Source: Pseudomonadota bacterium (GTDB taxonomy: Bacteria; Pseudomonadota; Gammaproteobacteria; Steroidobacterales; Steroidobacteraceae). Taken from it: a DNA stretch of 64,000 nucleotides. The position numbers and the translations under genes are program-made. How positions within the stretch are numbered: the first letter of the stretch is position 1; each line of letters opens with the position of its first letter. The stretch spans positions 435,501 through 499,500 of the forward strand of contig JADJBE010000001.1 of assembly GCA_016703895.1 (NCBI GenBank), in the 5' to 3' direction. The notes under the pieces are model-generated. The model worked only from the letters and a program-made list of their open reading frames with translations. It ran no database searches and had not been told where the DNA came from. Shown one piece after another: positions 34,695-43,732 of this stretch.

Positions 34695-35912
34695 ATGCCA
34701 GAGCGGATCGTCATCGTGGGCGCAGGTCAGGCAGCGTCGCAAGCGGTGGATACACTGCGCAAACAAGGCTTCGGTGGCTCGCTGACCTTGGTCGGTGACG
34801 AGCCCGTTGCGCCCTATCAGCGGCCGCCATTGTCAAAGAAGTATCTGGCCGGTTTACTGGCGGCCGACAGACTGACGATCCGCCACGATGCCTTCTATGC
34901 GGACCACCAGGTCGATACGCGTTGGGGCCGCGCTGCGGTCAAACTGGATCCAGCACGCCAACTTGTTGAGCTCGACGAGGGCGAGGCCTTGCCGTACGAC
35001 GCCCTGCTGCTGACAACCGGCAGCCGACCGCGGCGGCTCAGTTTGCCCGGCGCGGAGCTCGACGGGATCCACTATGTACGCAACGTGGCCGACGTCGATC
35101 GGATCCGCGCGGAACTAGCGGCTACCCGCCGCGCCGTGGTGATCGGCGGTGGCTATATCGGACTCGAGGTGACGGCGACACTGCGCGATCTTGGCATCGA
35201 TGTCACCGTGCTTGAGATGGCCGACCGGGTGATGAATCGCGTCGTCTGTGAAACCGTATCGCGCTTCTACGAACAGCAGCATCGCAAGCGCGGGGTCGAG
35301 TTGTTACTAGGTACAGGGCTGGCAGAGCTACTGGGTGATGGCGACAAGCTACGGGCAGTCCGTTGCGTCGACGGCCGCGAAATCGAATGCGACCTGGTGA
35401 TCGTCGGCATCGGCGTCCTGCCAAATGACGAGTTAGCCAGTGCCGCCGGACTCAAGTGCAACAACGGCATCCTGATCGATGAATTTTGTCGCACCTCGGA
35501 GCCTGCCATCTTTGCCGCGGGCGATTGCACGCAGCAGGTCAACCGACACTTCGGCGTGAGTGTGCGTCTCGAGTCGGTGGACAACGCTTTCGAACAGGCC
35601 AACACGGCGGCGCTCAACATGGTCGGCGTCATGACCGTGCATGACAAGGTCCCCTGGTTCTGGTCCGATCAATACGATCTCAAAATGATCATTGTTGGCC
35701 TCTCACAAGGTCACGATGAACTGGTGTTGCGCGGCACACCTGACAATCACAGCTTCAGCGTCTGTTACCTGAAGGAAGGCGAGTTGATCGCAATCGAAAC
35801 CGTCAACCAGGCCAAGGATCAGATGGCGGCGCGCAAGCTGATCGCCGCCCACGCCCGGCCAAACCGTGCCAAGCTCGCCGATCTCAACGTCGCGCTGCGC
35901 GATACTGTTTAA
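34695..35912 (+). CDS. FAD-dependent ferredoxin reductase (putidaredoxin-reductase-like)
   Basis: A 405-residue NAD(P)H:ferredoxin oxidoreductase like CamA/BphA4. FAD motif IVIVGAGQAASQAVDTL, the segment PYQRPPLSKKYL, the NAD motif VIGGGYIGLEVTATL and the second FAD motif AAGDCTQQ are all present; the C-terminal dimerisation domain ends ALRDT. I chose the ATG at 34695 with GGGGAG ten bases upstream; an ATG at 34677 is an alternative. It should reduce a [2Fe-2S] ferredoxin serving an oxygenase, and no oxygenase is adjacent. NnrU follows 28 bases later. Confidence 0.9.
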   Translation: MPERIVIVGAGQAASQAVDTLRKQGFGGSLTLVGDEPVAPYQRPPLSKKYLAGLLAADRLTIRHDAFYADHQVDTRWGRAAVKLDPARQLVELDEGEALPYDALLLTTGSRPRRLSLPGAELDGIHYVRNVADVDRIRAELAATRRAVVIGGGYIGLEVTATLRDLGIDVTVLEMADRVMNRVVCETVSRFYEQQHRKRGVELLLGTGLAELLGDGDKLRAVRCVDGREIECDLVIVGIGVLPNDELASAAGLKCNNGILIDEFCRTSEPAIFAAGDCTQQVNRHFGVSVRLESVDNAFEQANTAALNMVGVMTVHDKVPWFWSDQYDLKMIIVGLSQGHDELVLRGTPDNHSFSVCYLKEGELIAIETVNQAKDQMAARKLIAAHARPNRAKLADLNVALRDTV

Positions 35913-35940
35913 ACGACGTTCCGCTACCGGAGAATCCGCT

Positions 35941-36519
35941 ATGACAACCCTCATCATTGGCTTGCTGGTTTTCCTCGGCATCCATTCGTTTTCGATATTC
36001 GCAGCCACGGGCCGCAATGCAATGGTAGCGCGCATGGGTGCGCTTCCCTGGAAGGCGCTCTATGCACTGGTCGCGATCATCGGCTTTGTCTTGATCGTCA
36101 AAGGCTATGCCGCGGCACGGCTCGAACCGGTACTGCTGTATGTGCCACCCGTTTGGACCCGGCATCTGGCGGCGCTCCTGATGCTGCCGGCGTTCATATT
36201 GTTGTTCGCAGCCTACTTACCGGGCCGCATCAAGACCGCGATGAAGCATCCCATGCTGGTTGCGGTCAAATTATGGGCGGTGGCGCATCTGCTCGCCAAC
36301 GGCATGCTCGCCGACGTGGTGTTGTTTGGCGCCCTGCTAGTCTGGGCCGTCGTGGACCGGATCTCGCTGAAAAGCCGCGCACCCAATTCGGCCCCACCGC
36401 CCAGTGCACCACCCTCAAAGTTCAACGACTTGATAGCCGTCGTAGGCGGACTCGTGCTGTACGGGGTGTTCGCGTTCTACCTACACGCGCGCTGGATCGG
36501 CGTCGCGCCTTTCGGGTAA
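35941..36519 (+). CDS. NnrU-family membrane protein
   Basis: A 192-residue inner-membrane protein of the NnrU/isoprenoid-cyclase-like group. It has five to six hydrophobic segments with the family features GIHSFSIFAATGRNAMVARMG, TRHLAALLMLPAFILL and KHPMLVAVKLWAVAHLLANG. NnrU was linked to nitric-oxide metabolism in Rhodobacter; that role is not established here. GGAG lies nine bases before the ATG. It is probably co-transcribed with the ferredoxin reductase. Confidence 0.88.
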   Translation: MTTLIIGLLVFLGIHSFSIFAATGRNAMVARMGALPWKALYALVAIIGFVLIVKGYAAARLEPVLLYVPPVWTRHLAALLMLPAFILLFAAYLPGRIKTAMKHPMLVAVKLWAVAHLLANGMLADVVLFGALLVWAVVDRISLKSRAPNSAPPPSAPPSKFNDLIAVVGGLVLYGVFAFYLHARWIGVAPFG

Positions 36520-36609
36520 CGGCCAGACAGCACCCGACGGGCGGTGGCCGCGGCTTGACATAACGTTAGATCAAAGCAGGTTGCCGCGCGCCGCCGCCTG
36601 GTGCACTAA

Positions 36610-36670
36610 TTGGCCATTCAGAGGCCAAATAGCGGTTGAAATACTAAATCTGATGCGTGATGCTTGATGT
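36610..36670. promoter_or_regulatory. Candidate VapBC operator region
   Basis: Two elements lie before the antitoxin gene: a perfect inverted repeat TTGGCC-(7)-GGCCAA at 36610-36628, and a triplet of TGATGC, TGATGC and TGATGT at 36651, 36658 and 36665, spaced seven bases apart. VapBC complexes usually bind repeats in their own promoter. This is a sequence-pattern call only. Confidence 0.45.
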
Positions 36671-36686
36671 CATTGGAGACGAAGCA

Positions 36687-36923
36687 ATGCGCACTACCTT
36701 GGTAATCGACGACGATGTATTGGCTGCTGCCAAGGGTTTGGCAGTACGCGAGCAAAAGACCATCGGTGCAGTGATCTCGAAACTTGCCCGGGAAGGACTA
36801 CGACCCAGCGTAGCCGCCGCAACACCGGCCATTCGAAACGGCATCCCGTTATTGCCATTGCGCCCAGATGCCACACCCGTGACGCCGGAGATCGTTGCAC
36901 AGCTCAACGATGAACTGGCGTGA
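36687..36923 (+). CDS. VapB-type antitoxin
   Basis: A 78-residue antitoxin from the ATG at 36687, preceded by GGAGAC eight bases upstream; an earlier ATG at 36657 is out of context. The N-terminal MRTTLVIDDDVLAAAKGLA and TIGAVISKLAREGLR form the ribbon-helix-helix seen in VapB of this type. The C-terminal half is Pro-rich and would wrap the toxin. Its stop overlaps the toxin start in GTGA. It should neutralise VapC and repress its own operon. Confidence 0.85.
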   Translation: MRTTLVIDDDVLAAAKGLAVREQKTIGAVISKLAREGLRPSVAAATPAIRNGIPLLPLRPDATPVTPEIVAQLNDELA

Positions 36924-37366
36924 CATTCCTGCTCGACATTAACGTGCTGATCGCCTTGTTAGATCCCGCCCACGTGCAACACGACTCGGCACACGCCTGG
37001 TTCGCGACCCAGGGGCAAAGCGCATGGGCCACCTGTCCACTGACCGAGAACGGTGTATTGCGAATCGTGGGCAATCCTCGCTATCCAAATTCCCCCGGCA
37101 CGCCAGCCGCTGTCATGCCGCTGCTGCAAGGCTTGTGTGCGCTTAGCGGGCATGTCTTTTGGCCAGATGACATCAGCATGGTCGACGGCGATCAGTTTGA
37201 TGCCGCCAAGCTACTGAGCTCCGGCCAGATAACAGATAGCTATCTGCTAGCGCTGTCGAACACGCGTACCGGTCAGCTCGCGACCTTCGATCGTCGCTTG
37301 GTCAAGGAAGCCGTCAAGGCCGGTGGTCGTTCCGTTCACTTGATCGCGCCCGGCAACTGCGGATAA
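36920..37366 (+). CDS. vapC: PIN-domain toxin VapC
   Basis: A 148-residue PIN-domain ribonuclease starting at GTG 36920. The acidic metal-binding residues are Asp6 (LLDINVLIALL), Glu43 (PLTENGVLR), Asp106 (ITDSYLLALS) and Asp124 (TFDRRL), so the active site is intact. The substrate is likely a tRNA, rRNA or mRNA, as for other VapC proteins. The 3' end overlaps the convergent MFS gene by 31 bases, which is unusual for an acquired cassette. Confidence 0.9.
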   Translation: MTFLLDINVLIALLDPAHVQHDSAHAWFATQGQSAWATCPLTENGVLRIVGNPRYPNSPGTPAAVMPLLQGLCALSGHVFWPDDISMVDGDQFDAAKLLSSGQITDSYLLALSNTRTGQLATFDRRLVKEAVKAGGRSVHLIAPGNCG

Positions 37367-38721
37367 GCGCCCAGCCGCGCGATCATCACGGCCGAGAGCG
37401 CAAATAGCCCGACGTACACCCAGAGAATCAGGGTGTGTGAACCGGTGGCGTCGTAAACACGCGAGGTGACCACCGGCGCGGTGCCCGAGCCCAACGTCCA
37501 GGCCGCGTAAAGAAAACCGTAGATCCGCGCGTAGGACACTGTGCCGAAATAACGCGCCACCAGGTAGGCGATCACATCGAGCTCGGCACCAGCCGCCAAG
37601 CCGAGAAACGCGGCGCCGACCAGTGCACTCGTGCCGACTGCACCGCTGGCAAGCAGCGCGACGCCCACGATCGGAAATATCAAAATGATCGCTGCAACAT
37701 AGGGCGCAAAGTAGCGATCCATCAGAAAGCCCGCGAACGCGCGGCCGATGATCAGGGCGAGGCCTAACACGGCCGGGAACGCGGCCGCTTGCGCACCCGA
37801 CACACCCCGCGCCAGCATGATGGGCACGAGCTGCAACATTACGCCGCCAATCGCGACCGCCAACAACATAAAGGCCGCGATCATCGCCCAGAACCGACCG
37901 AGCCGAAATACCTCGGCCATCGAATAGCCGTACGGCGCACTGACCACTCTGGCATGAGTGGTACCGATCACCTCACCGTCCACGCCGAGGCCCTTCTCCT
38001 CCGGACTGTCGCGCAGGAATATCAGCAACAACGGTAGCGTGACGAGTAACAACAGCAGACCTAGGCCGAGATAAGCGCCACGCCAGCCGACGGTCTGGAT
38101 GAGTCCCTGGGTCAACGCCGACAGCACCGCGCCGCCAATGCCGATGCCCGCGAGCGCTGCGCCCAACGCCTGACCACGTCGGGCGTCGAACCAACGCGCG
38201 ACGACGCGCGCATAGGCGACTGACGAAGTGCCGGCCCCGATCAGCGGAATCAGCGCGAACACCCCGTAGAAGTGCCACAGGTTGGGCGTGAGAAAATACA
38301 GCGAGATCAGCGCCAGCCCAAACAAGACCGTTGAGCCGATGGCAAACGGCCTGACACCGCGCTTGTCGAACAGCCAACCGATCAGCGGCGAGCTGATTAC
38401 CGTGATGATGGTGCCGACCAGAATGACAACCGTATATTGCGTTTGCGACCAGCCGAACTCAGCCGTGACCGGCGCCTGGAAGATCTGGATCGCAAACAGA
38501 TTCACGGACGCGATGCCGGTGGCGAGGCCGATCATCACCGCGAAGACGAGTCCACGGGTCCCGCGCGGCAAAGGCGCCAGCACGAACGTGGCGATCGCGA
38601 GCGCGATGAAGGCATTGCGAACCATGCCGCTGTAGCCCAGCACGATATTGCCGCCGATCGCCAGGACCAGCAGCACTACCGACAGCACCACGAAGCGCCG
38701 ATCGAATTGGAGCTCCTTCAT
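37336..38721 (-). CDS. MFS transporter, oxalate/formate or monocarboxylate type
   Basis: A 461-residue major-facilitator protein with 12 hydrophobic segments, of the OFA/MCT-like group. The cytoplasmic loop motif after segment two is LIGWLFDKRGVRPF, and VARWFDARRGQALGAALAGIGIGGAV is typical of MCT relatives. It starts four bases before the pyruvate carboxylase C-part ends (overlap 38718-38721), so it is translated after it; a monocarboxylate such as pyruvate or lactate would fit, which is inference. Confidence 0.88.
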   Translation of the reverse strand: MKELQFDRRFVVLSVVLLVLAIGGNIVLGYSGMVRNAFIALAIATFVLAPLPRGTRGLVFAVMIGLATGIASVNLFAIQIFQAPVTAEFGWSQTQYTVVILVGTIITVISSPLIGWLFDKRGVRPFAIGSTVLFGLALISLYFLTPNLWHFYGVFALIPLIGAGTSSVAYARVVARWFDARRGQALGAALAGIGIGGAVLSALTQGLIQTVGWRGAYLGLGLLLLLVTLPLLLIFLRDSPEEKGLGVDGEVIGTTHARVVSAPYGYSMAEVFRLGRFWAMIAAFMLLAVAIGGVMLQLVPIMLARGVSGAQAAAFPAVLGLALIIGRAFAGFLMDRYFAPYVAAIILIFPIVGVALLASGAVGTSALVGAAFLGLAAGAELDVIAYLVARYFGTVSYARIYGFLYAAWTLGSGTAPVVTSRVYDATGSHTLILWVYVGLFALSAVMIARLGAYPQLPGAIK

Positions 38722-40835
38722 TCGAGCACGACCAGCAGGTCTTTGGCGTCCACCTGTAAACCCGGCTTCACTAACACCTCTTTGACGGTCGCATCGATAT
38801 CGGCGCGGATACTGGTTTCCATTTTCATCGCTTCGAGTGTCAGCAAGGTATGCCCTTTGCTTATCTTCTGACCGGCGGTCACCGCGACCGTGGCAACCGT
38901 GCCTGGCATTGGCGCGCCGACATGATGCTCGTTGTCGGCCTCGGCCTTGCGCTGCGGTGGCCGCAGCGCGACGTGCGAGCGATCCGCGACCACGACTGAC
39001 CGCGGCTGGCCATTCAGTTCAAAGAACACCGTGCGGGTGCCGTCGTCATGCGTCTCGCTCAGCGCGACGAACGAGACGATCAGCGTCTTGCCGCGCTCCA
39101 GATCGATGCTGATCTCCTGCCCCGGTTCCAAACCATAGAAGAACACCGGCGTCGGCAGGATGCTGAGGTCCCCAAACGCGGCGCGCGCCTCGGCGTACTC
39201 GGCGTAAACCTTGGGATACATCAGATACGACGCGACATCGTTGTCGCTCACCGGACGTACCGACTCCGCCTGCAGCTTGGCGCGCACCGCATCGATATCT
39301 GCGGGCTTGAGCGATGCGCCGGGGCGTGTCGTCAACGGCTTGGCACCTTTGAGCACTTTCGTCTGCAGCGACTTTGGCCAGCCGCCCAGTGGCTGGCCCA
39401 GATCACCGCGCAACATCTGGACTAACGACTCGGGGAAGGCTATTTCAGTGGCCGGATCCTCGACCTGCGCGCGCGTCAAGCCACTGGTGACCATCATCAG
39501 CGCCATGTCCCCCACGACTTTGGAGGATGGCGTGACCTTAACGATGTCACCGACCATCTGGTTGACGTCGGCATAGGCCTGCGCCACCTCGGGCCAACGC
39601 GAATCATCCAGACCCAAGGCGCGCGCCTGCTCCTTGAGGTTGGTGTATTGACCGCCCGGCATGCCGTGCACATAGACCTCGGATGCCCCGGCACGCATAT
39701 CACTCTCGAACGATGCATAGTTGCGCCGCACCTGCTCCCAGTAGGCCGACAACATACGCAGCGCCGCCGGATCGACACCTGGGTCGCGCGGACCGTGCCG
39801 CAGCGCCTCGGCGATCGAACCCAGGTTCGGCTGTGAGGTGAGACCGCTCATGGCATCGATCGCGCCATCGACCGCATCGGCACCTGCTTCGACTGCCGCC
39901 AGCACACTCGCGGCCGCGATGCCACTCGTGTCATGGGTATGAAAATGCACTGGCAAACCAATTTCTTTCTTCAGCGCGGTGACCAGCTTGCGCGCAGCAT
40001 CTGGCTGACAAAGGCCGGCCATGTCCTTCACGCCGAGAATATGCGTACCCGCCGCCTTGAGCTGCGTGGCCATCTCCAGGTAGTAGTCGAGGGTGTATTT
40101 CTTTTCCTGTGGATCGGAAAGATTACCGGTGTAGCAGATCGCCGCCTCGCACAGACGCCCGCTCGCCAACACCGCGTCGATCGCCACGCGCATGTTCTCC
40201 ACCCAGTTGAGCGAATCAAAGACGCGAAACACGTCGACGCCACTGGCGGCGGCACGCTTGACGAAGAACTGCACGACGTTGTCGGGGTAATTCGTGTAGC
40301 CGACGGCATTCGAGGAGCGCAGCAGCATCTGCAGCAGAACATTGGGCATCGCCTCGCGAAACTCCGCCAACCGCGCCCACGGGTCTTCTTTCAAAAAGCG
40401 CATGGCGACGTCGAAGGTGGCGCCGCCCCAGCACTCCATCGAGAACAGGTTCGGCACCAGACGCGCGTAGTAAGGCGCAATCGCTACCATGTCGAGACTG
40501 CGCATGCGCGTCGCGAGCAACGACTGGTGAGCGTCACGCATCGTCGTATCTGTCAGCAGTACCTGCTTCTGCTCGAGCATCCACGCGGCAAACTTCACCG
40601 GTCCCAGTTCATCCAGCAGCTGCTTGGTGCCCGCCGGTGGGTCTTCCGCAAGCGACAGCTTCGGCAAGCGCGCAAGCACCGTGCGCTCCGGCTTGCGACG
40701 CCCGGCAACCTCAGGGTTACCGTTGACGATCACGTCGCCAATGAAACTCAGGATGCGCGTCGCCCGATCGCGTCGCCGTGGCCAATCGAACAACTCGGGC
40801 GTGTTGTCGATGAAGCGCGTGGTGTATTCACCCAC
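38718..40835 (-). CDS. Pyruvate carboxylase, C-terminal half (carboxyltransferase and biotin carrier)
   Basis: A 705-residue frame. It begins with a GTG in GEYTTRFIDNTPELF, the linker sequence found inside full-length pyruvate carboxylases, then the carboxyltransferase domain (DTTMRDAHQSLLATRM, SMECWGGATFDVAMRF, VHFHTHDTSG) and ends in a biotinyl domain with the biotinylated Lys in EAMKMET. It overlaps the N-terminal part by eight bases. Separate PycB proteins normally begin near the DTTLRDAHQS motif, about 90 residues later, so this is most simply one gene (38718-42168) split by an extra G in a GGG run at 40831-40833. Confidence 0.85.
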   Translation of the reverse strand: MGEYTTRFIDNTPELFDWPRRRDRATRILSFIGDVIVNGNPEVAGRRKPERTVLARLPKLSLAEDPPAGTKQLLDELGPVKFAAWMLEQKQVLLTDTTMRDAHQSLLATRMRSLDMVAIAPYYARLVPNLFSMECWGGATFDVAMRFLKEDPWARLAEFREAMPNVLLQMLLRSSNAVGYTNYPDNVVQFFVKRAAASGVDVFRVFDSLNWVENMRVAIDAVLASGRLCEAAICYTGNLSDPQEKKYTLDYYLEMATQLKAAGTHILGVKDMAGLCQPDAARKLVTALKKEIGLPVHFHTHDTSGIAAASVLAAVEAGADAVDGAIDAMSGLTSQPNLGSIAEALRHGPRDPGVDPAALRMLSAYWEQVRRNYASFESDMRAGASEVYVHGMPGGQYTNLKEQARALGLDDSRWPEVAQAYADVNQMVGDIVKVTPSSKVVGDMALMMVTSGLTRAQVEDPATEIAFPESLVQMLRGDLGQPLGGWPKSLQTKVLKGAKPLTTRPGASLKPADIDAVRAKLQAESVRPVSDNDVASYLMYPKVYAEYAEARAAFGDLSILPTPVFFYGLEPGQEISIDLERGKTLIVSFVALSETHDDGTRTVFFELNGQPRSVVVADRSHVALRPPQRKAEADNEHHVGAPMPGTVATVAVTAGQKISKGHTLLTLEAMKMETSIRADIDATVKEVLVKPGLQVDAKDLLVVLE

Positions 40836-42168
40836 AAGCGAACTGCGGATGCGTGATCACCTGGTCGAGAAAACGCAAGTTTGTGACGACGCCGCGAATG
40901 CGGAATTCCCACAGTGCGCGGTGCATGCGCGCGATGGCCTCCGCCGCGGTTGGCGCCCAGGCGGTCACCTTCACTAGTAGCGAGTCGTAGGAACGCGTGA
41001 TGATTGCGCCGGCGTAAGCGGTGCCAGCGTCGAGACGCACCCCGAAGCCCGCCGGGCTGCGGTACGCCGTGACCTTGCCGTAGTCGGGAATAAATTTATT
41101 CTCCGGATCCTCGGTGGTGACGCGGCATTGCAAGGCGTGCGCCGTCACGCGAATCTCAGCCTGCGGCGGCACGCCACTCTCCGGCGTGCCGATCACGGCG
41201 CCATCGGCGATGCGCAGCTGTGCCTTGACGAGGTCGATGCCGAGCACGGCCTCGGTCACGGTGTGCTCCACCTGAATGCGCGGATTCACTTCGATGAAGT
41301 ACAGCTCGCCGCTGTCGGCGTCTTGCAAGAACTCGACTGTGCCCGCATTGCGGTAGGTGACCGCCCGGCCAATCTTGAGTGCCGATTCTGTCAGCACGGT
41401 GCGCTGCTCGTCGGTGAGATACACGGCAGGCGCGCGTTCGACCACTTTCTGGTTGCGTCGCTGCACTGTGCAGTCGCGCTCATACGCATGCACCAGATTG
41501 CCGTGATTATCACCTAACAACTGTACTTCGACGTGGCGGGCGCGGCGCACCAGCTTCTCGAGGTACACCTCGTCATTACCGAAGGCCGCTTTTGCCTCGC
41601 GGCGCGCCATCGGCAACATCTCGGCAAGCTGCTCATCGCTCTCGACGACCCGCATACCGCGACCGCCGCCGCCCCAGCTCGCCTTGAGCATTACCGGGTA
41701 GCCAATCACCTTGGCCGCCTGCTGACAGGCTTGCAGGTCGAGCGCCAGTGGTTTGGTCGCCGGCATCACCTGCACGCCAGCGGACTCGGCCAGATTTCGC
41801 GCCGACACTTTGTTGCCGAGCGTGCGCATGATCTTCGGCGTAGGGCCGACAAAGATGATGCCAGCCGCTTCGCATGCCTCAGCAAATTCAGGGTTCTCTG
41901 AGAGAAAGCCGTAGCCTGGATGGATCGCGTCGACTTTCGCTTCGCGCGCAACCCGCAGAATGTCCTCGATATCGAGGTAGGCATCGATAGGGCCCTTGCC
42001 TTGGCCGACCAAGTAGGCCTCATCGGCCTTGGTACGATGGAGCGAGAAACGGTCTTCCTGCGAATACACGGCCACCGTGCGTATCGCGAGCTCATTGGCG
42101 GCGCGCATCACACGAATGGCGATTTCCCCGCGGTTGGCGACCAGGAGGCGACGAATCTTCTTGAGCAT
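40828..42168 (-). CDS. Pyruvate carboxylase, N-terminal half (biotin carboxylase)
   Basis: A 446-residue biotin carboxylase frame from the ATG at 42168 (MLKKIRRLLVANRGEIAIRV). The ATP-grasp Gly-rich loop is KASWGGGGRGMRVV; EVNPRIQVEHTVTE and the catalytic-base region of the family are present. It ends at HPQFACG plus stop, just where a full-length pyruvate carboxylase would continue GEYTTRFID. Combined length with the downstream part is about 1150 residues, normal for the single-chain enzyme that makes oxaloacetate from pyruvate, ATP and bicarbonate. A genuine two-subunit enzyme is the alternative. Confidence 0.88.
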   Translation of the reverse strand: MLKKIRRLLVANRGEIAIRVMRAANELAIRTVAVYSQEDRFSLHRTKADEAYLVGQGKGPIDAYLDIEDILRVAREAKVDAIHPGYGFLSENPEFAEACEAAGIIFVGPTPKIMRTLGNKVSARNLAESAGVQVMPATKPLALDLQACQQAAKVIGYPVMLKASWGGGGRGMRVVESDEQLAEMLPMARREAKAAFGNDEVYLEKLVRRARHVEVQLLGDNHGNLVHAYERDCTVQRRNQKVVERAPAVYLTDEQRTVLTESALKIGRAVTYRNAGTVEFLQDADSGELYFIEVNPRIQVEHTVTEAVLGIDLVKAQLRIADGAVIGTPESGVPPQAEIRVTAHALQCRVTTEDPENKFIPDYGKVTAYRSPAGFGVRLDAGTAYAGAIITRSYDSLLVKVTAWAPTAAEAIARMHRALWEFRIRGVVTNLRFLDQVITHPQFACG

Positions 42169-42238
42169 AGTTGTCCGGGACCTGTCGAAGACTTGCGTTA
42201 AGATCGTAGCGATCGTGCAGAGCCTCAAGGATAGCCGC

Positions 42239-43276
42239 ATGCGCACCTCGATGTCCGCCCGTCGCACTCGCTGTCTATTGACCGTGCTGGTCTGTGGTGG
42301 CGCGCTGCTGGCAACCGCAGCGCCCACTCCCGCCCAGGAGCCCAACTTGATATCGATAGCAATCCACGGCGGTGCTGGCACGCTGCCGCGCAGCGAGATG
42401 ACAGCAGAAAAAGAAGCGCTGTATCGCGCCGGACTCGAGGCCGCGCTCGACGCGGGCTACGCGGTGCTGGAGCGCGGCGGTAGCAGTCTCGACGCGGTCA
42501 CGGCCGCGGTACAGTTGTTGGAAGAGAATCCTCTATTCAATGCTGGCAAGGGCGCGGTGCTCAATCACCAGGGCATCGCGGAACTCGACGCATCGATCAT
42601 GGAAGGCAAAGACCGGCGAGCCGGCGCGGTGGCGGGGTTGCGCCATGTAAGGAGTCCGATCGAGCTGGCCCGCAAGGTGATGGAGAATTCGCCACATGTC
42701 ATGCTGGTCGGCGACGGGGCGGAGGAATTCGCACTCGCGCAAGGCTTGGCGCTGGTGCCAAACGAGTATTTCCTCACCGACGCGCGACGCGAGCAGTTGC
42801 AGCGCAAGCTGAGCCGCACAACAGCCAGCTCGCAGCAACGCCGCGAAGCTAACGACCTATCAGCGTTCGGCACGGTGGGTGCTGTCGCACGTGACCGCAA
42901 CGGCAATCTTGCAGCGGCCACATCCACAGGCGGCATGACCGGCAAGCGCTGGGGCCGGATCGGCGACTCACCCATCATTGGTGCCGGCACCTACGCCGAC
43001 AACGCGAGTTGCGCCGTATCCGCCACCGGTCACGGCGAGTATTTCATCCGCTCGGTCGTGGCCTACGACATCTGCGCGCAGATGGCCTATGGAAAAATGT
43101 CGTTGGCACAGTCGGCGGATGTGGTCATCAATCACAAACTGCGCCAGATGGGCGGCGACGGCGGCATCATTGCAGTCGATGGCGACGGCAACCTGGTGCT
43201 CGAGTTCAATAGCGAAGGGATGTTCCGCGGTGCACGCAGCTCTGCTGGGCGGCGTGAGGTGGCAATTTATCGTTAG
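42239..43276 (+). CDS. Exported isoaspartyl peptidase/L-asparaginase (Ntn-hydrolase)
   Basis: A 345-residue type-2 (plant-type) asparaginase. A signal peptide (CLLTVLVCGGALLATAAPTPA) precedes the HGGAG motif (AIHGGAGTL) and the autoproteolytic nucleophile Thr212 in FGTVGAVARD; the chain after cleavage contains the conserved ATSTGGMTGK. It should mature into alpha and beta subunits and remove isoaspartyl residues or deamidate Asn in the periplasm. AAGGA lies seven bases before the ATG at 42239; an ATG at 42251 is an alternative. It is divergent from pyruvate carboxylase. Confidence 0.92.
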   Translation: MRTSMSARRTRCLLTVLVCGGALLATAAPTPAQEPNLISIAIHGGAGTLPRSEMTAEKEALYRAGLEAALDAGYAVLERGGSSLDAVTAAVQLLEENPLFNAGKGAVLNHQGIAELDASIMEGKDRRAGAVAGLRHVRSPIELARKVMENSPHVMLVGDGAEEFALAQGLALVPNEYFLTDARREQLQRKLSRTTASSQQRREANDLSAFGTVGAVARDRNGNLAAATSTGGMTGKRWGRIGDSPIIGAGTYADNASCAVSATGHGEYFIRSVVAYDICAQMAYGKMSLAQSADVVINHKLRQMGGDGGIIAVDGDGNLVLEFNSEGMFRGARSSAGRREVAIYR

Positions 43277-43357
43277 ATCACGAGTTGCTGGTGCGGCTGC
43301 GCCCCAGACTCGCACCGCACTTGATTAGCAGTGTTAGCCCGCCGCGCGCGCGGTGGA

Positions 43358-43567
43358 TCAACGAATGGTTGGCTTGCCGCGCTCGTCTCGAGGTGCCTTG
43401 ACGCGCGTGCGCCAGACTTCGAACGGATCCCAACCTATGACGCGTGTACGCTCGACGCCGAGCAGCGATTGTTCGCGCAACGCCTGCGGTGCGAAGGCTT
43501 CCTCGTTCGCCGCAATTATCGCCACCAACTCGAGCGCCCTGTGCTCGGAAGGATGCTTTGGAATCAT
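43358..43567 (-). CDS. Small hypothetical protein
   Basis: A 69-residue frame on the minus strand that looks coding: its codons follow local usage and the composition is that of a folded small protein (HRALELVAIIAANEEAF, VIGWDPFEVWRTRVKAPR). A TTG seven codons upstream is an alternative start. GGGG lies about ten bases before the ATG. It sits in an otherwise empty gap between the asparaginase (43276) and gshA (43733). No family recognised; the opposing plus-strand frame (43331-43591) is less protein-like. Confidence 0.5.
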   Translation of the reverse strand: MIPKHPSEHRALELVAIIAANEEAFAPQALREQSLLGVERTRVIGWDPFEVWRTRVKAPRDERGKPTIR

Positions 43568-43732
43568 GGCCTTATATCCCCATCTCAATAATTGACGTCA
43601 TGACTTCACTGCTGACGTTTTGATCAGGGATTGTAGTGCCGGAATTATGAAATGGGGATTAAATCCAACAGTAAATTTGTAAACTTGCGACACAGTGCAG
43701 CATATGTCAAATGAAGCACTTGTCGCGACGCG

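Noticed and set aside
43331..43591. Plus-strand frame opposite the small hypothetical gene
   Set aside because: Composition is arginine-rich and unlike local proteins; the minus-strand frame is better.
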